A stretch of DNA of 64,000 bases, taken from FEN-1139 sp964396375 (lineage in GTDB: Bacteria; Myxococcota_A; Polyangia; Polyangiales; Polyangiaceae). The position numbers and the translations under genes are program-made. This document shows, in pieces, positions 48,440 through 57,888 of the stretch. The stretch is from NCBI GenBank assembly GCA_964396375.1, contig CAYNEY010000017.1, forward strand, positions 42,506-106,505. Reading direction: 5' to 3'. Within the stretch, counting starts at the first letter, position 1; each line of letters opens with the position of its first letter. The notes below the pieces were generated by a model. That model did no database searches. It was given only the letters and a program-made list of their open reading frames with translations, and had not been told where the DNA came from.

Positions 48440-50194
48440 ATGACGGGCCGGGGCTCAACCGCTGTTCTCGTAGCCCTGCTCCTGGTTGCGGGGTTGGTTA
48501 GCTCTGCTTGTCGGTGCGTCTCGGGTACGGAGTCGCGGAGGCGTGCCGCTCCGCCGGATGTGCCGCAAAATTCCGGTTCCGGTGACGATTGGCGTGACGG
48601 GCGCCTGCCCGTCGCTCTGACCGAAGGCGAGCCCAGGCAGGGCGGAGAGCTGGTGGTTCAGCTCGACGCAGAGCCACCGAGTCTGAATCCGATTGTGGAT
48701 TCGGACTGGTGGGCGAACCAGATCACTCAGCACCGGATTTATGAGTCGCTGGTTGCTCCCGATCCCATGGACCATCCTCGTTACACCGTTCGCCCGGAGC
48801 TCAGTGTGGCTTGGGAGGTGAGCACCGATCAACGAACCATTGACTTTCGACTGCGCCGCGATGTCAGGTTCCACGACGGTCATCCGTTCACCGCGCGTGA
48901 CGTGATCGCCACATTCGACAAGATCCGAGACAATTCGACCAAGGCGATGCATGTTCGTGCCTACCTGACCGAACTCGAAAGCTACCAGGCACTCGACGAC
49001 TACCTAGTGCGCTTTCGCCTGAAACGCCCATACTTCATGGTCATGGACGGTCTGTTCTCCGAGGTGCCGATCCAGCCTGCCCACCGAATCGCACCTCTCT
49101 CCGGTTCAGAATACAACGAGGCAGCCACCAACCCGTTGAATCGAGCCCCGATCGGCTCGGGACCCTTTCGGTTCGTACGCTGGGACAGCCACGAGCGCAT
49201 CATCCTGCAGCGAAACGAGGACTACCGCGGTCGGGGACCACATCTAGATCGGGTGGTATTTCGGCTGGTGAAGGATCCAAGCATCGCGCTCGAGCTGGCG
49301 GAGCGCGAGCAGCTCGATGTGCTGCCCAAGCTTCGGTCGCAAGACTATACGAAGCTTGACGAAGCACGCTTTCGCCCCAGGTTCCACCGCAGCCAGTTCT
49401 ATGATGCCAACACGGTGTGGATCGGTTACAACCAGCGTGTGCCAGCGCTCGCCGATCGGCGAGTCCGGGTGGCGATGACCATGTTGACCGATCGCCATTC
49501 TATCAACACCTCCCTTCTTCACGGGCTCGGAAAGGACACGACCTGCCATTTCTACTGGGAGAGTGCGGCCTGCGATCCCGCTCTCGAGCCTCTGCCCTTC
49601 GATCCATTGGGCGCTATCCGATTGCTCGAGCAGGCTGGGTACATCGACCACGATCGCGATGGTTGGCGGGATCGAGATGGCCAGAACATGAGCTTCGGCT
49701 TCTTGTTCAGCTCCACCTCCCGCGACTCAGGCCGGATAGGGACCGTCCTCATGAAGCAGTTCGAGCGCGCGGGGATCGAGCTTCGGCTCGAGCGCGCGGA
49801 GTGGTCAACCTTCACTCGGCGTCTGAGGGAGCACCGCTTCGACATTTGCACGATGGCCTGGGTCGGTGGTCCGCGTGGTGATCCCACCCAGGTCTGGCAC
49901 TCGACGTCGATCGAGGGTGGCTCAAACTTCGTGGGATTCTCGCACCCGATGGCTGATGACCTCATTGAACGTGCGCGCATCGAACTCGACGACGATCGGC
50001 GCAACGCACTCTTGCGTGACTTCGGGAAGCTCCTGTACGCGGAGCAGCCGTATACGTGGTTGGCAGTTCGTCCGCGACTGTCGCTGATTCATCGGCGCGT
50101 GAAGGGCCTCCGTGCCACCCTAATGGGGTTCCGCTACGAAGACGCGTGGCTCGTCACGTCACCGCCCGAATCGGACAAAGCGAGAGGGTTCTAG
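48440..50194 (+). CDS. Peptide ABC-transporter solute-binding lipoprotein (SBP family 5)
   Basis: This 584-residue protein has a lipobox SSAC (Cys24). The body has GGELVVQLDAEPPSLNPIVDSDWW, DVRFHDGHPFTARDVIATFDKIRD, SGPFRFVRWDSHERIILQRNEDY and a late RIELDDDRRNALLRDFGKLLYAEQPYTWL. This is the order of DppA/OppA/AppA proteins, with the aromatic and Arg residues that clamp peptide main chains. It lies 3 bp after the lytic-transglycosylase gene and 1 bp before the first permease gene, so it should deliver ligand to those permeases. The nature of the ligand is open: peptides, muropeptides or microcin-like compounds. Confidence 0.9.
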   Translation: MTGRGSTAVLVALLLVAGLVSSACRCVSGTESRRRAAPPDVPQNSGSGDDWRDGRLPVALTEGEPRQGGELVVQLDAEPPSLNPIVDSDWWANQITQHRIYESLVAPDPMDHPRYTVRPELSVAWEVSTDQRTIDFRLRRDVRFHDGHPFTARDVIATFDKIRDNSTKAMHVRAYLTELESYQALDDYLVRFRLKRPYFMVMDGLFSEVPIQPAHRIAPLSGSEYNEAATNPLNRAPIGSGPFRFVRWDSHERIILQRNEDYRGRGPHLDRVVFRLVKDPSIALELAEREQLDVLPKLRSQDYTKLDEARFRPRFHRSQFYDANTVWIGYNQRVPALADRRVRVAMTMLTDRHSINTSLLHGLGKDTTCHFYWESAACDPALEPLPFDPLGAIRLLEQAGYIDHDRDGWRDRDGQNMSFGFLFSSTSRDSGRIGTVLMKQFERAGIELRLERAEWSTFTRRLREHRFDICTMAWVGGPRGDPTQVWHSTSIEGGSNFVGFSHPMADDLIERARIELDDDRRNALLRDFGKLLYAEQPYTWLAVRPRLSLIHRRVKGLRATLMGFRYEDAWLVTSPPESDKARGF

Positions 50195-50195
50195 G

Positions 50196-51224
50196 ATGAG
50201 CTGGCGCATGCTGCTTCGGCGATCCGTGCAGATGATCCCCACCTTCTTCGGGGTCACGTTGTTGTGCTTTGCGTTGTTGCGGCTCGCCAACGCCGACCCG
50301 GTGAGCGCAGGGATGAGCGAGGCGGTCAATGAACGGCAGATCTCGAGCGAGTCACTGGTCGCGTTGCGCAGTTTGTACCATCTGGATCAGCCCTGGTACG
50401 TGCAGTATGCGACCCTCGTGATGCGGCTCGTGACCTTCGATTTCGGCACGCGATGGCAAGATGGGCGCCCGATCGTGGCTGTGATTGGTGAGGCCTTGCC
50501 GATCACCGTGACCTTGAGTGCTCTCTCGTTGTTTGCGAGCTATGGGCTCTCGGTGCTGTTGGGGATTCTCTCGGCACACAATCGCGGCACGCTCCGCGAC
50601 ACCTCTGTGAGCGTGGGGTTGTTCCTCTTGTACTCCCTCCCGAGCTTCTGGGTTGGGACCATGCTTCTGGTGTTCTTGGCGAGCGGTCGTTTCATCGACT
50701 GCTCCATGGGGGGAGCAAGGGGGTGCTTTCCACTGCAGGGATGGCACAGCTTCGACGGGTTCTCCAGCATGAGCTTCTGGGAGCGATGCCTGGACGTGGC
50801 TTGGCACATAACCTTGCCAGTGGTGACCTTGAGCTATGGTTCGCTGGCGATTCTGTCACGGTACGTGCGCACGTCCATGCTCGAGTGTTTGCGTCTCGAC
50901 TACATCCGTACAGCGCGTGCCAAGGGCGCGTCTCCATTTCGGATTCTCACGCGCCATGCCCTCAAGAATGCGTTGATTCCGGTGGTGACGCTGCTGGGAA
51001 TGACGCTGCCGTTCTTGATGTCCGGATCGGTGATTGTTGAGCAAATCTTTGGGATACGGGGCATGGGATACGTGGCACTGGAGGCCATTCGCCTGCCAGA
51101 CTATCCTTTGGTGATCGCTATCGTTGCCCTGATGTCGGTTCTGACCATGGTCGGAACGTTGCTCGCCGATCTGGGAATCACACTGCTCGATCCACGGATT
51201 CGCCTAGAGGGGGGTGTGCGATGA
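50196..51224 (+). CDS. ABC-transporter permease, DppB/OppB type
   Basis: This 342-residue membrane protein has about six helices, starting with LRRSVQMIPTFFGVTLLCFALLRL. It carries the coupling-loop EAA motif ARAKGASPFRILTRHALKNALIPVVTLLG. It starts 1 bp after the binding-protein gene stop, and its stop overlaps the next gene by 4 bp (ATGA), so all are one operon. With the DppC-type partner it forms the membrane pore. No ATPase gene of the DppD/DppF kind is seen, so the energising subunits must come from elsewhere. Confidence 0.93.
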   Translation: MSWRMLLRRSVQMIPTFFGVTLLCFALLRLANADPVSAGMSEAVNERQISSESLVALRSLYHLDQPWYVQYATLVMRLVTFDFGTRWQDGRPIVAVIGEALPITVTLSALSLFASYGLSVLLGILSAHNRGTLRDTSVSVGLFLLYSLPSFWVGTMLLVFLASGRFIDCSMGGARGCFPLQGWHSFDGFSSMSFWERCLDVAWHITLPVVTLSYGSLAILSRYVRTSMLECLRLDYIRTARAKGASPFRILTRHALKNALIPVVTLLGMTLPFLMSGSVIVEQIFGIRGMGYVALEAIRLPDYPLVIAIVALMSVLTMVGTLLADLGITLLDPRIRLEGGVR

Positions 51225-52213
51225 AGGGGAGGGAGAACAGACCCGTGCCTTGGCACCTGCGCCTGGTGCGACAGGCGTCGTGGGTGGTGTGCCTCGGGTT
51301 CTTCGCGATGGCGCTACTGGCTGACTTCATCGCTGCCGAACACCCCCTTCTGCTCTGGTTTCGCGGGGAATTCTACCTCTTTCCGAATCTCATCGCGTAT
51401 CCAAGCCTCAAGGCGTACGACGCGCGGCTGCTTGAGCTGGCACTCGGGCCTGGAGACCTCGCTGTGCTCCCGTGGGTACCGTTCGGCTATGACAGCCACG
51501 ATTTGTCAGCTATCCTTGCGCCCCCGTCCGCTCTGCACTGGCTTGGAACCGACAGCAGTGGTCGGGACGTGCTGGCGCGGGTGGTCCATGGCTCGCGCGT
51601 TAGCTTCGTGGTGGGTGTTCTCTCGACGTTGGTTGGACTGTTGGTGGGCGTGTCCTGCGGCACCGCGGCTGGGTACTTCGGTCGCTGGGTGGATGCGCTT
51701 CTGATGCGCTGCGTGGATGTTGTCCACTCCATACCGGCCACTTTGCTGCTGGTGACCTTGCTGACCGTTCTGATGCCGAGGGGGAGCGATGCCGTGTTGG
51801 TGATGGCGCTGATCATCGGGCTCGTCCGGTGGCCGGACGTGGCGCGATTGGTAAGGAGCGAGGTTCTGCGACTTCGAGGCCTCCTTTTCGTGGACGCTGC
51901 GCGTGCCAGCGGTTCCGGATTCGGTCGGATTGTCTTTGGGCATGTTCTGCCGAACGCGCGTGGACCGATCCTGGTGGCTGGCACCTTCGGCTTCTCCTCG
52001 GCTATCCTGCTCGAGGGTAGCCTGTCGTTTCTCGGCTTTGGCATTCCGGATGACATGGCCTCGTGGGGTGGCTTGCTCACCGAGGTACGGGGCTCGGTGG
52101 AGGCGTGGTGGCTTGCAGTGTTCCCGGGTGGCGCGCTGTTTGTCAGCGTGGCGGCGATCAACGTGCTGGGTGAGGCGTTGACTGATCCAATCCACCCCCC
52201 CCAGCGCAGCTGA
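51221..52213 (+). CDS. ABC-transporter permease, DppC/OppC type
   Basis: This 330-residue membrane protein follows the first permease with a 4-bp overlap. It has an N-terminal helix, then a long periplasmic loop (about 35-110, ending PPSALHWLGTDSSGRDVLARVVHGS) of the kind found in OppC and YejE proteins. The coupling loop is DAARASGSGFGRIVFGHVLPNARGPILV. The C-terminal region has LEGSLSFLGFGIPDDMASWGGLL. It completes the two-permease core. No ATPase follows: the next gene is on the minus strand. Confidence 0.92.
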   Translation: MKGRENRPVPWHLRLVRQASWVVCLGFFAMALLADFIAAEHPLLLWFRGEFYLFPNLIAYPSLKAYDARLLELALGPGDLAVLPWVPFGYDSHDLSAILAPPSALHWLGTDSSGRDVLARVVHGSRVSFVVGVLSTLVGLLVGVSCGTAAGYFGRWVDALLMRCVDVVHSIPATLLLVTLLTVLMPRGSDAVLVMALIIGLVRWPDVARLVRSEVLRLRGLLFVDAARASGSGFGRIVFGHVLPNARGPILVAGTFGFSSAILLEGSLSFLGFGIPDDMASWGGLLTEVRGSVEAWWLAVFPGGALFVSVAAINVLGEALTDPIHPPQRS

Positions 52214-52254
52214 CTGGGGGAAGAAGAGTCATGGTGCGCACGCCTGCGGTGCGC

Positions 52255-52710
52255 TCAGAGTCGGACCTTGAACACACACTTGTTGACCGAAAGGCCGTCT
52301 CCGAGCAGCGGTGCATGAGCGTCGTCCGGAAAGAAGACCGTGAAGTACCCAGCCGGGATGGGCACTGTCAGTACCGGTGGATCACGGTAAAATTCGATGT
52401 CCGCCACGTCATCGTAGGGGGTGTCAATCTCGGTGCAGGTGGCAAGTGGTGCCCACCCGATGGTGTCGAGCCCTTCCAAGACTACCTGGACATCCAAAAA
52501 CCTCCGGTGGGCCTCCAGACGTGCCGAGGGGCGGGTGACGGCGTCTGGAGCTCCGACCAGAAACACTGTGTCGGGGAGGAGCTCGCGGCGACCGTTGACG
52601 ATGGTCGAAGGGTCAAGATCGGCAAGCGCGCGGGCTACGATGTCGAGATGCGGATTGAGCGCGAGGTAGCGCGAGAAACCAGAGATGGGCGCGAGGATCA
52701 TCGACCACAT
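52255..52710 (-). CDS. YhcH/YjgK/YiaL (TabA-like) family protein
   Basis: This 151-residue cupin-like protein shows the family motif EAHRRFLDVQVVLEG (usual EVHRxYxDIQxxLxG) and FFPDDAHAPLL (usual FFPxDxHxP), giving the metal-binding His/Asp/Glu set. Members take part in sugar metabolism (E. coli YhcH and YiaL in sialic acid and ketogulonate operons) and in biofilm control (TabA); no single reaction is fixed. The start at 52710 or 52701 is supported by family length (about 150). A longer in-frame reading to 53223 runs over the divergent gene and has low-complexity, so it is unlikely. No sugar-uptake genes stand beside it. Confidence 0.8.
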   Translation of the reverse strand: MWSMILAPISGFSRYLALNPHLDIVARALADLDPSTIVNGRRELLPDTVFLVGAPDAVTRPSARLEAHRRFLDVQVVLEGLDTIGWAPLATCTEIDTPYDDVADIEFYRDPPVLTVPIPAGYFTVFFPDDAHAPLLGDGLSVNKCVFKVRL

Positions 52711-52813
52711 AAGGGAGCACAGGATCGGCTCAGGGTAAAGACTCGAGGTGAACCGCGCGGCCGGGGGCCTTCTGGCTGGCGCGGAGAGCAAAACGGACTC
52801 ACCTTCCGCGGGC

Positions 52814-54373
52814 ATGCGCGGATCCTGTGTCGAATCGCCCCCGACCGAAGCCGAAGTCGAGCTCACCATCTCCGTGCTCGAACGGCTGCTCGACGAGCCG
52901 GACGCGTTGGTTCGCCTGGCCCCGGACACGCGGCGGGCCCTTCTAGTGCTGGCAGGAAGACTCTCGCGGCCTACCCGCCACGAGCGCGAGCGCGTTACGA
53001 AGGCCATGCGTCGTTTCGTGCGTTCCGAGCAACACAGGTCCGATCTCGAGCTCCGAGCGACCGCGGCCATTCGGGAGAGCCAGGGCCCTCTCGAGCGCTC
53101 AAGCGAGGCTGGCCCAAGGGAGCCGACCGCGGCCATTCGGGAGAGCCAGGGCCCTCTCGAGCGCTCAAGCGAGGCTGGCCCCGGGGAGCCGACCGCAGCA
53201 CCGCCTCCGCGCGGTTCCGGCAACCATGAGCGCCGACTCGCGAGGCCGCAGAGCTGTTACGTCTGTAAGCGGGACTACCATAGCTTACATTTCTTCTACG
53301 ACGCGATGTGTGAAGACTGCGCCGAGCTGAACTTCCGCAAGCGCTCGGAGTCTGCCGATCTCAGTGGTCGAGTCGCGCTGGTGACCGGTGGTCGCATCAA
53401 GATCGGGTACCACACCGTGCTTCGGTTGCTGCGAGCAGGTGCGCGCGTGATAACGACCAGTCGCTTCCCTCATGACGCAGCCCAACGTTACGCACGTGAG
53501 CCCGACCACTCCGAGTTTGCTGAGCGACTCAGTATCTTCGGTCTCGATCTCAGGTATCTGGGTGCGGTTGAGGGGTTTTCTGAGCACTTGCGCCGGACCG
53601 AAGATTGCCTTGACATCCTGATCAACAACGCGGCGCAGACCGTCCATCGGCCGCCGGCATTCTACGCTCACCTCCTCAACCGAGAACGATTGAGCCTCGG
53701 CGAGCTGCCGCACCAGGAGCAGGCACTGCTTGCGGGACACCACGCTCTTCTGGAGCGAGCGCGACTGGGGGGGCGGTTGGCGCCTGCGCCGTTCGACATA
53801 ACTGCCGGGGACGCTTCTGGATCGGACCAGATCATGTTTCCGCTCGGTCGATTCGACGCCGACGGCCAGCAGCTGGATCTGCGTCCCAACAACAGCTGGC
53901 GACTGAAGGCCGAGGAGGTGTCGACGGCCGAACTCGTCGAGGTACACCTGGTGAACGCGATCGGTCCCTTCATTCTGGTGTCGCGCCTCAAGGAGTTGAT
54001 GTCGAGAGGACAGCGGCGTGACCGACACGTGGTCAATGTCTCCGCGATGGAGGGGGTCTTCGCGCGGCGCACCAAGACCGATCGGCACCCGCACACCAAT
54101 ATGGCCAAAGCCTCGTTGAATATGCTGACCCGCACTTCAGCCAAGGATTTCGTCCGCGATGGCATCCATATGAACTCCGTCGATACGGGTTGGGTCACCG
54201 ACGAAGATCCGTACCGGCATGCGGTCCGAAAGCGAGCCAGTTATGACTTCAACCCGCCGCTGGACGCGATCGATGGTGCCGCTCGCGTGACCGACCCAAT
54301 CTTTGTTGGCCATCGTACTGGAGAGCACCCATTTGGGCAGTTCTTCAAGGACTACCGACCGTCCGAATGGTAA
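52814..54373 (+). CDS. SDR-family oxidoreductase-like protein with N-terminal extension and Cys-pair motif
   Basis: This protein (519 residues from the ATG at 52814; an ATG at 52748 would add 22) has an N-terminal helical region (LTISVLERLLDEPDALVRLA), a duplicated 22-residue segment, a small Cys-pair module (CYVCKRDYHSLHFFYDAMCEDC, about residues 160-181) and a Rossmann SDR domain. SDR motifs: ALVTGGRIKIGYHTV (TGGxxxxG), ILINNAAQT, and a late TNMAKASLN. In the last, the usual catalytic Tyr four residues before Lys is Thr, so classical SDR chemistry is doubtful. Similar two-part proteins with a CxxC...CxxC knuckle exist in plants and some bacteria (recollection, not searched). A zinc-binding or redox role of the Cys pairs is inferred. 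It is divergent from the YhcH gene. Confidence 0.75.
   Translation: MRGSCVESPPTEAEVELTISVLERLLDEPDALVRLAPDTRRALLVLAGRLSRPTRHERERVTKAMRRFVRSEQHRSDLELRATAAIRESQGPLERSSEAGPREPTAAIRESQGPLERSSEAGPGEPTAAPPPRGSGNHERRLARPQSCYVCKRDYHSLHFFYDAMCEDCAELNFRKRSESADLSGRVALVTGGRIKIGYHTVLRLLRAGARVITTSRFPHDAAQRYAREPDHSEFAERLSIFGLDLRYLGAVEGFSEHLRRTEDCLDILINNAAQTVHRPPAFYAHLLNRERLSLGELPHQEQALLAGHHALLERARLGGRLAPAPFDITAGDASGSDQIMFPLGRFDADGQQLDLRPNNSWRLKAEEVSTAELVEVHLVNAIGPFILVSRLKELMSRGQRRDRHVVNVSAMEGVFARRTKTDRHPHTNMAKASLNMLTRTSAKDFVRDGIHMNSVDTGWVTDEDPYRHAVRKRASYDFNPPLDAIDGAARVTDPIFVGHRTGEHPFGQFFKDYRPSEW
53059..53190 (+). repeat. Two 66-bp direct repeats inside the SDR gene
   Basis: Units 53059-53124 and 53125-53190 differ only by a few bases and code for two copies of TAAIRESQGPLERSSEAGP-type residues. 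They form a flexible linker before the Cys-pair module. The near-identity points to a recent in-frame duplication. Confidence 0.93.
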
Positions 54374-54472
54374 TCTTCCGCTGGGGGTGCAATAAGCGGA
54401 ATTGGTAGGTCGGGGCTCTGGATCCTTTGGCGGTCGTCCGCTGCGGATGGAGGCCGAGAGCTGCCGAAAGAC

Positions 54473-56062
54473 ATGGCTGATGTGCTAGCACCCTCAGCAC
54501 TTGCAATGAAATCCGAAGGATGGCAGCGGGCGGGCTGGTGCCGGCCCACAATCTTCTGGACCGCACTTCTGTGCGGCATTTTGGCGGGGCAGCCCGCCTT
54601 CGCGAAGCGGCCTGCGCGGAGTGACCCGAGGGCGGGCGCCGCGGCTCCGCGCACCCCAGTGCGTGTGGAGCCGACTGCAACGGCGCCTGGATCGGGGGCG
54701 ACCGTTGCTCCTGCCGCGGCACCAACAGCGCGTGAGCCTGCGACCGCTCCCAGCCCCACCGCTCCCTCGGCTGGCGCGCAGCCCAGCGCTTCTTCTGGGT
54801 CGGCTGTGGTGTCACGCACGCCACCCTCTGGGTCCGATCCGGCCGCGCCTTCGTCATCGCCCGTGGTGTCGCGCACGCCACCCTCTCAGCTCGCGGTGAG
54901 CCCTGCTCCCACCGAAGCTCTGGGTCCTGCACCGGCCCCCGCGGCGGGGCCGGAGAATGCGGTACCTGGGTCGACCGTTGCGCGGTCGGAGTCCGTTGCG
55001 AGCGTGGCTCCGGTTACCGCCGCCGAGAAGCGGGCCGCCAAGCTCGCGCGTCAGGCTACCCTCGAAGATCACCCGAATCAGCGCTTTCGGGTGGGGGAGC
55101 GTCGCTTGCGCGAGGCGATCCGAATCTGCATGCAATCTGGCTGCGCACCGGCATTTCGGGCTCAATTGCACCGAGATCTGGGGGTGGTGTACATCGAGGG
55201 CATGAAGAAGGTGGAGGACGGTAAGGACGAATTTACGGCAGCACTCACCGCCGAGCCAAAGTTGGTTCTGGCTGCACCGATGACTGGAGTTGAGTCCGAG
55301 CGTGCCTTCGATGAGGTGCGGAGCGATCTCGGCCTCTTGCCAACGGCGGCGGAGTCCTCTCCACTGCGTGCTCCGCCCGAGCCCGCTCCCCGCCCGTTCG
55401 AAGAGCCATCGACCGCGGACCGCGACGCTGAGGACCAGATCTGGAACCTCTTCTCCTTCGGGATCCAGCAGGATTTCATCTACCACAGCAAGACCCCGAA
55501 CGCGTGCAACGCCGGGAGTCGCTACACGTGCTTCGATTCCAACCAAGACCACATGGATTTTACCGCGGATCCGCGCTTTCAGGCGGGAAATACCATTGAG
55601 CAGAGCGGGTTTCGTATAGCTTCCTTGCGCCTACTGGCCGGCTACGACAGGTTTCTCGGCAAGAACGTGGCGCTTGGTCTGCGTCTCGGGATGTCGGTAC
55701 GCGGCAAGGCTCCCCGCATCAAGGGACAGTCGACGTTCTCGTACTTTCATGGCGAGGCACGGCTCGCCGTGTGGCTGGGGAGTAATCCCTTCGGTACGGC
55801 GCGTGTGCGCCCCTACCTCTTCGCGGCGGGTGGGACCGCCGAGATGGACGGCAGGATCCCGGTCAAAGTTACCCTCGACGGACACGAGCGGCACTTCGAT
55901 GCCTGGAAGATCACGGGCAAAGGCTTCGTTTCGGCGGGCCTAGGACTTCAGCTTCCCTTCGGACGAACCCATGGTCCAGGCGTCGAGTTGAGGTACGTTC
56001 AGCTCTTCCCAGACGTTGCTCCAGGCTTGTCTCTGGGTGGGGCCTACCAGATAGGTTTCTGA
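54473..56062 (+). CDS. Secreted, probably outer-membrane beta-barrel protein with helical N-terminal part
   Basis: This 529-residue protein has a signal peptide ending at QPAFA about residue 43 (after FWTALLCGILAG), then a Pro/Ala/Thr-rich linker with a repeated VVSRTPPS segment (about 45-175). A charged helical part follows (AAEKRAAKLARQATLEDHP to about 290: TPR-like, with EGMKKVEDGKDEFTAAL). The last 200 residues look like barrel strands (FGIQQDFIYHS, LALGLRLGMSV, YFHGEARLAVWLG, FVSAGLGLQLPFG) and end in GGAYQIGF, an aromatic end as in outer-membrane barrels. Function unknown. An upstream shorter start at 54509 (MKSEGW) is equally possible. It precedes the indolepyruvate oxidoreductase operon by 62 bp. 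Confidence 0.68.
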   Translation: MADVLAPSALAMKSEGWQRAGWCRPTIFWTALLCGILAGQPAFAKRPARSDPRAGAAAPRTPVRVEPTATAPGSGATVAPAAAPTAREPATAPSPTAPSAGAQPSASSGSAVVSRTPPSGSDPAAPSSSPVVSRTPPSQLAVSPAPTEALGPAPAPAAGPENAVPGSTVARSESVASVAPVTAAEKRAAKLARQATLEDHPNQRFRVGERRLREAIRICMQSGCAPAFRAQLHRDLGVVYIEGMKKVEDGKDEFTAALTAEPKLVLAAPMTGVESERAFDEVRSDLGLLPTAAESSPLRAPPEPAPRPFEEPSTADRDAEDQIWNLFSFGIQQDFIYHSKTPNACNAGSRYTCFDSNQDHMDFTADPRFQAGNTIEQSGFRIASLRLLAGYDRFLGKNVALGLRLGMSVRGKAPRIKGQSTFSYFHGEARLAVWLGSNPFGTARVRPYLFAAGGTAEMDGRIPVKVTLDGHERHFDAWKITGKGFVSAGLGLQLPFGRTHGPGVELRYVQLFPDVAPGLSLGGAYQIGF

Positions 56063-56124
56063 CAGAACGCCGTTGGCGGCGCCCCGCAACCGAGTGCCGT
56101 CTGTTACTGACCGGAGCCACAGGC

Positions 56125-57888
56125 ATGGAGAGCGACGTGAACCAGAGCAGGCTGATGCTAGGAAACGAGGCCATTGCCCGGGGTGCTTTCGAGGCCCACG
56201 TCAGGGTGGCCACCGCGTATCCAGGGACGCCCAGCACCGAGATCACCGAGGCGTTGACCGCCTACCCAAGGATCGACACCGAATGGAGTGTCAATGAGAA
56301 GGTAGCGCTCGAGATCGGTATCGGCGCTTCCATCGCCGGTGCGCGCTCGTTGGTGTGCATGAAGCATGTTGGTCTCAACGTCGCAATGGATCCGCTGCTT
56401 TCGGTCTCCTACCCCGGAGTGAACGCCGGATTGGTGATTGTGGTCGCAGACGATCCGGGACAGCATAGCTCGCAGAACGAGCAGGATACCCGCTACTTCG
56501 GGATGGTTGGTAAGCTGCCGATCCTTGAGCCCACCGACAGCGAGGAGTGCCGTCGTTTCGTGCGCGAAGCGTTCGAACTCTCGGAGCGTTTCGATACCCC
56601 AGTGATCGTTCGGCTCACCACCCGTATTGCTCACGGTATGAGTTTGGTATCGCCCGAAACTCCGCTCGAGATTGCGCTTCGGGAGCACGACCTTCGTCCT
56701 GGCAAGTACATTGTGGCTCCGGCGTACGCCAAGCGTCGGCGGGTCATCGCGGAAAGACGGCTCGAAGATCTAGAAGCCTTCGCGGAAGACACCGCGCTCA
56801 ACCGTGTCGTCGAAGGCGCGAGCAAGCTCGGGATCATCACCAGCGGGGTGGCCTTTCAGTATGTGCGTGAGGTTGCGCCCGAAGCACGCGTGTTCGTGCT
56901 CGGGCTCGTCTATCCGCTTCCGCGGCGGCGCCTGCTCGAGTTCGCCGCCGGCTGTGAGCGACTGATGGTCGTTGAGGAACTCGAACCGATCTTCGAGCGC
57001 CACATCAAGGCCCTTGGCCTTTCTGTGAGCGGGAAGGACAAGGTTCCGATCATAGGCGAACTCTCCCCATCCATCGTGCGGCAGGCGCTGGATCGTGAGC
57101 CGCTTCCGGCCGTGGAATTTCCTGGCGCGCAGAAGCTCCCGGTTCGACCGCCAGTTCTGTGTCCTGGATGCCATCACCGCGGTCCGTTCGCCGTGATGAA
57201 GAAGCTCGGGCTGCACGTCTCGGGGGACATTGGCTGCTACACGTTGGCGGCATTCCCTCCTCTCGACTCGATGGAGACGGCGATCTGCATGGGGGCGAGC
57301 ATTGGCATGGCATTTGGCTTCGAGAAGGCTCGCGGTCATGATTTCGCGAAGCAGACCGTGGCGGTGATCGGAGACTCCACCTTCTGGCACTCGGGTGTGA
57401 CGGGTCTTGTCGATGTGATTTACAATCGGGGCATTACCACGGTCGTGATTCTCGACAACGAGACTACCGCCATGACTGGTCACCAAGGGAACCCATCGAC
57501 AGGAAGGGATGCCCGCGGGCTTGCCGTACCCCGCCTCGATTTCGTTGCCGTAGCCCGCGCGCTTGGGATCGAGGCGGTGTGTGAAGTGGATGCCTACGAT
57601 CTGGTGGGGTTCGAGCGCGTATTGAGAGAGGAGCTGGCGCGGGAAGCTCCCTCGGTGATCGTGACACGCCGTGCCTGCCTGTTGAAGCGTGGTGTCGAGC
57701 GACCAGGACCAGCGCTTCGGGTCGACGCAGATCTGTGTGTGGCATGCCGTGAGTGTCTCGAGCTTGGATGTCCAGCACTCTCGTTCGGTGACGCGGTAGC
57801 GGTCATCGATCCGAACTTGTGTGCGGGTTGCGGCCTGTGCGCCTCGGTGTGCAGCGTTGACGCCATCACCGGCAAGGAGAGACCATGA
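56125..57888 (+). CDS. iorA: Indolepyruvate ferredoxin oxidoreductase, alpha subunit
   Basis: This 587-residue thiamin-diphosphate enzyme subunit decarboxylates aryl pyruvates oxidatively to aryl-acetyl-CoA with reduction of ferredoxin. The N-terminal pyrimidine-binding part has AYPGTPSTEITEAL and ADDPGQHSSQNEQDTRYFG. The TPP pyrophosphate part has CPGCHHRGPF and GDSTFWHSGVTGLVDVIYN. The C-terminus carries two 4Fe-4S motifs: CVACRECLELGCP (CxxCxxCxxxxC) and CAGCGLCASVC (CxxCxxCxxxC). This is the complete iorA layout. It overlaps iorB by 4 bp and opens an operon with paaK and an ACT protein. It probably degrades Phe, Tyr or Trp skeletons. Oxygen sensitivity is usual in this family. Confidence 0.96.
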   Translation: MESDVNQSRLMLGNEAIARGAFEAHVRVATAYPGTPSTEITEALTAYPRIDTEWSVNEKVALEIGIGASIAGARSLVCMKHVGLNVAMDPLLSVSYPGVNAGLVIVVADDPGQHSSQNEQDTRYFGMVGKLPILEPTDSEECRRFVREAFELSERFDTPVIVRLTTRIAHGMSLVSPETPLEIALREHDLRPGKYIVAPAYAKRRRVIAERRLEDLEAFAEDTALNRVVEGASKLGIITSGVAFQYVREVAPEARVFVLGLVYPLPRRRLLEFAAGCERLMVVEELEPIFERHIKALGLSVSGKDKVPIIGELSPSIVRQALDREPLPAVEFPGAQKLPVRPPVLCPGCHHRGPFAVMKKLGLHVSGDIGCYTLAAFPPLDSMETAICMGASIGMAFGFEKARGHDFAKQTVAVIGDSTFWHSGVTGLVDVIYNRGITTVVILDNETTAMTGHQGNPSTGRDARGLAVPRLDFVAVARALGIEAVCEVDAYDLVGFERVLREELAREAPSVIVTRRACLLKRGVERPGPALRVDADLCVACRECLELGCPALSFGDAVAVIDPNLCAGCGLCASVCSVDAITGKERP

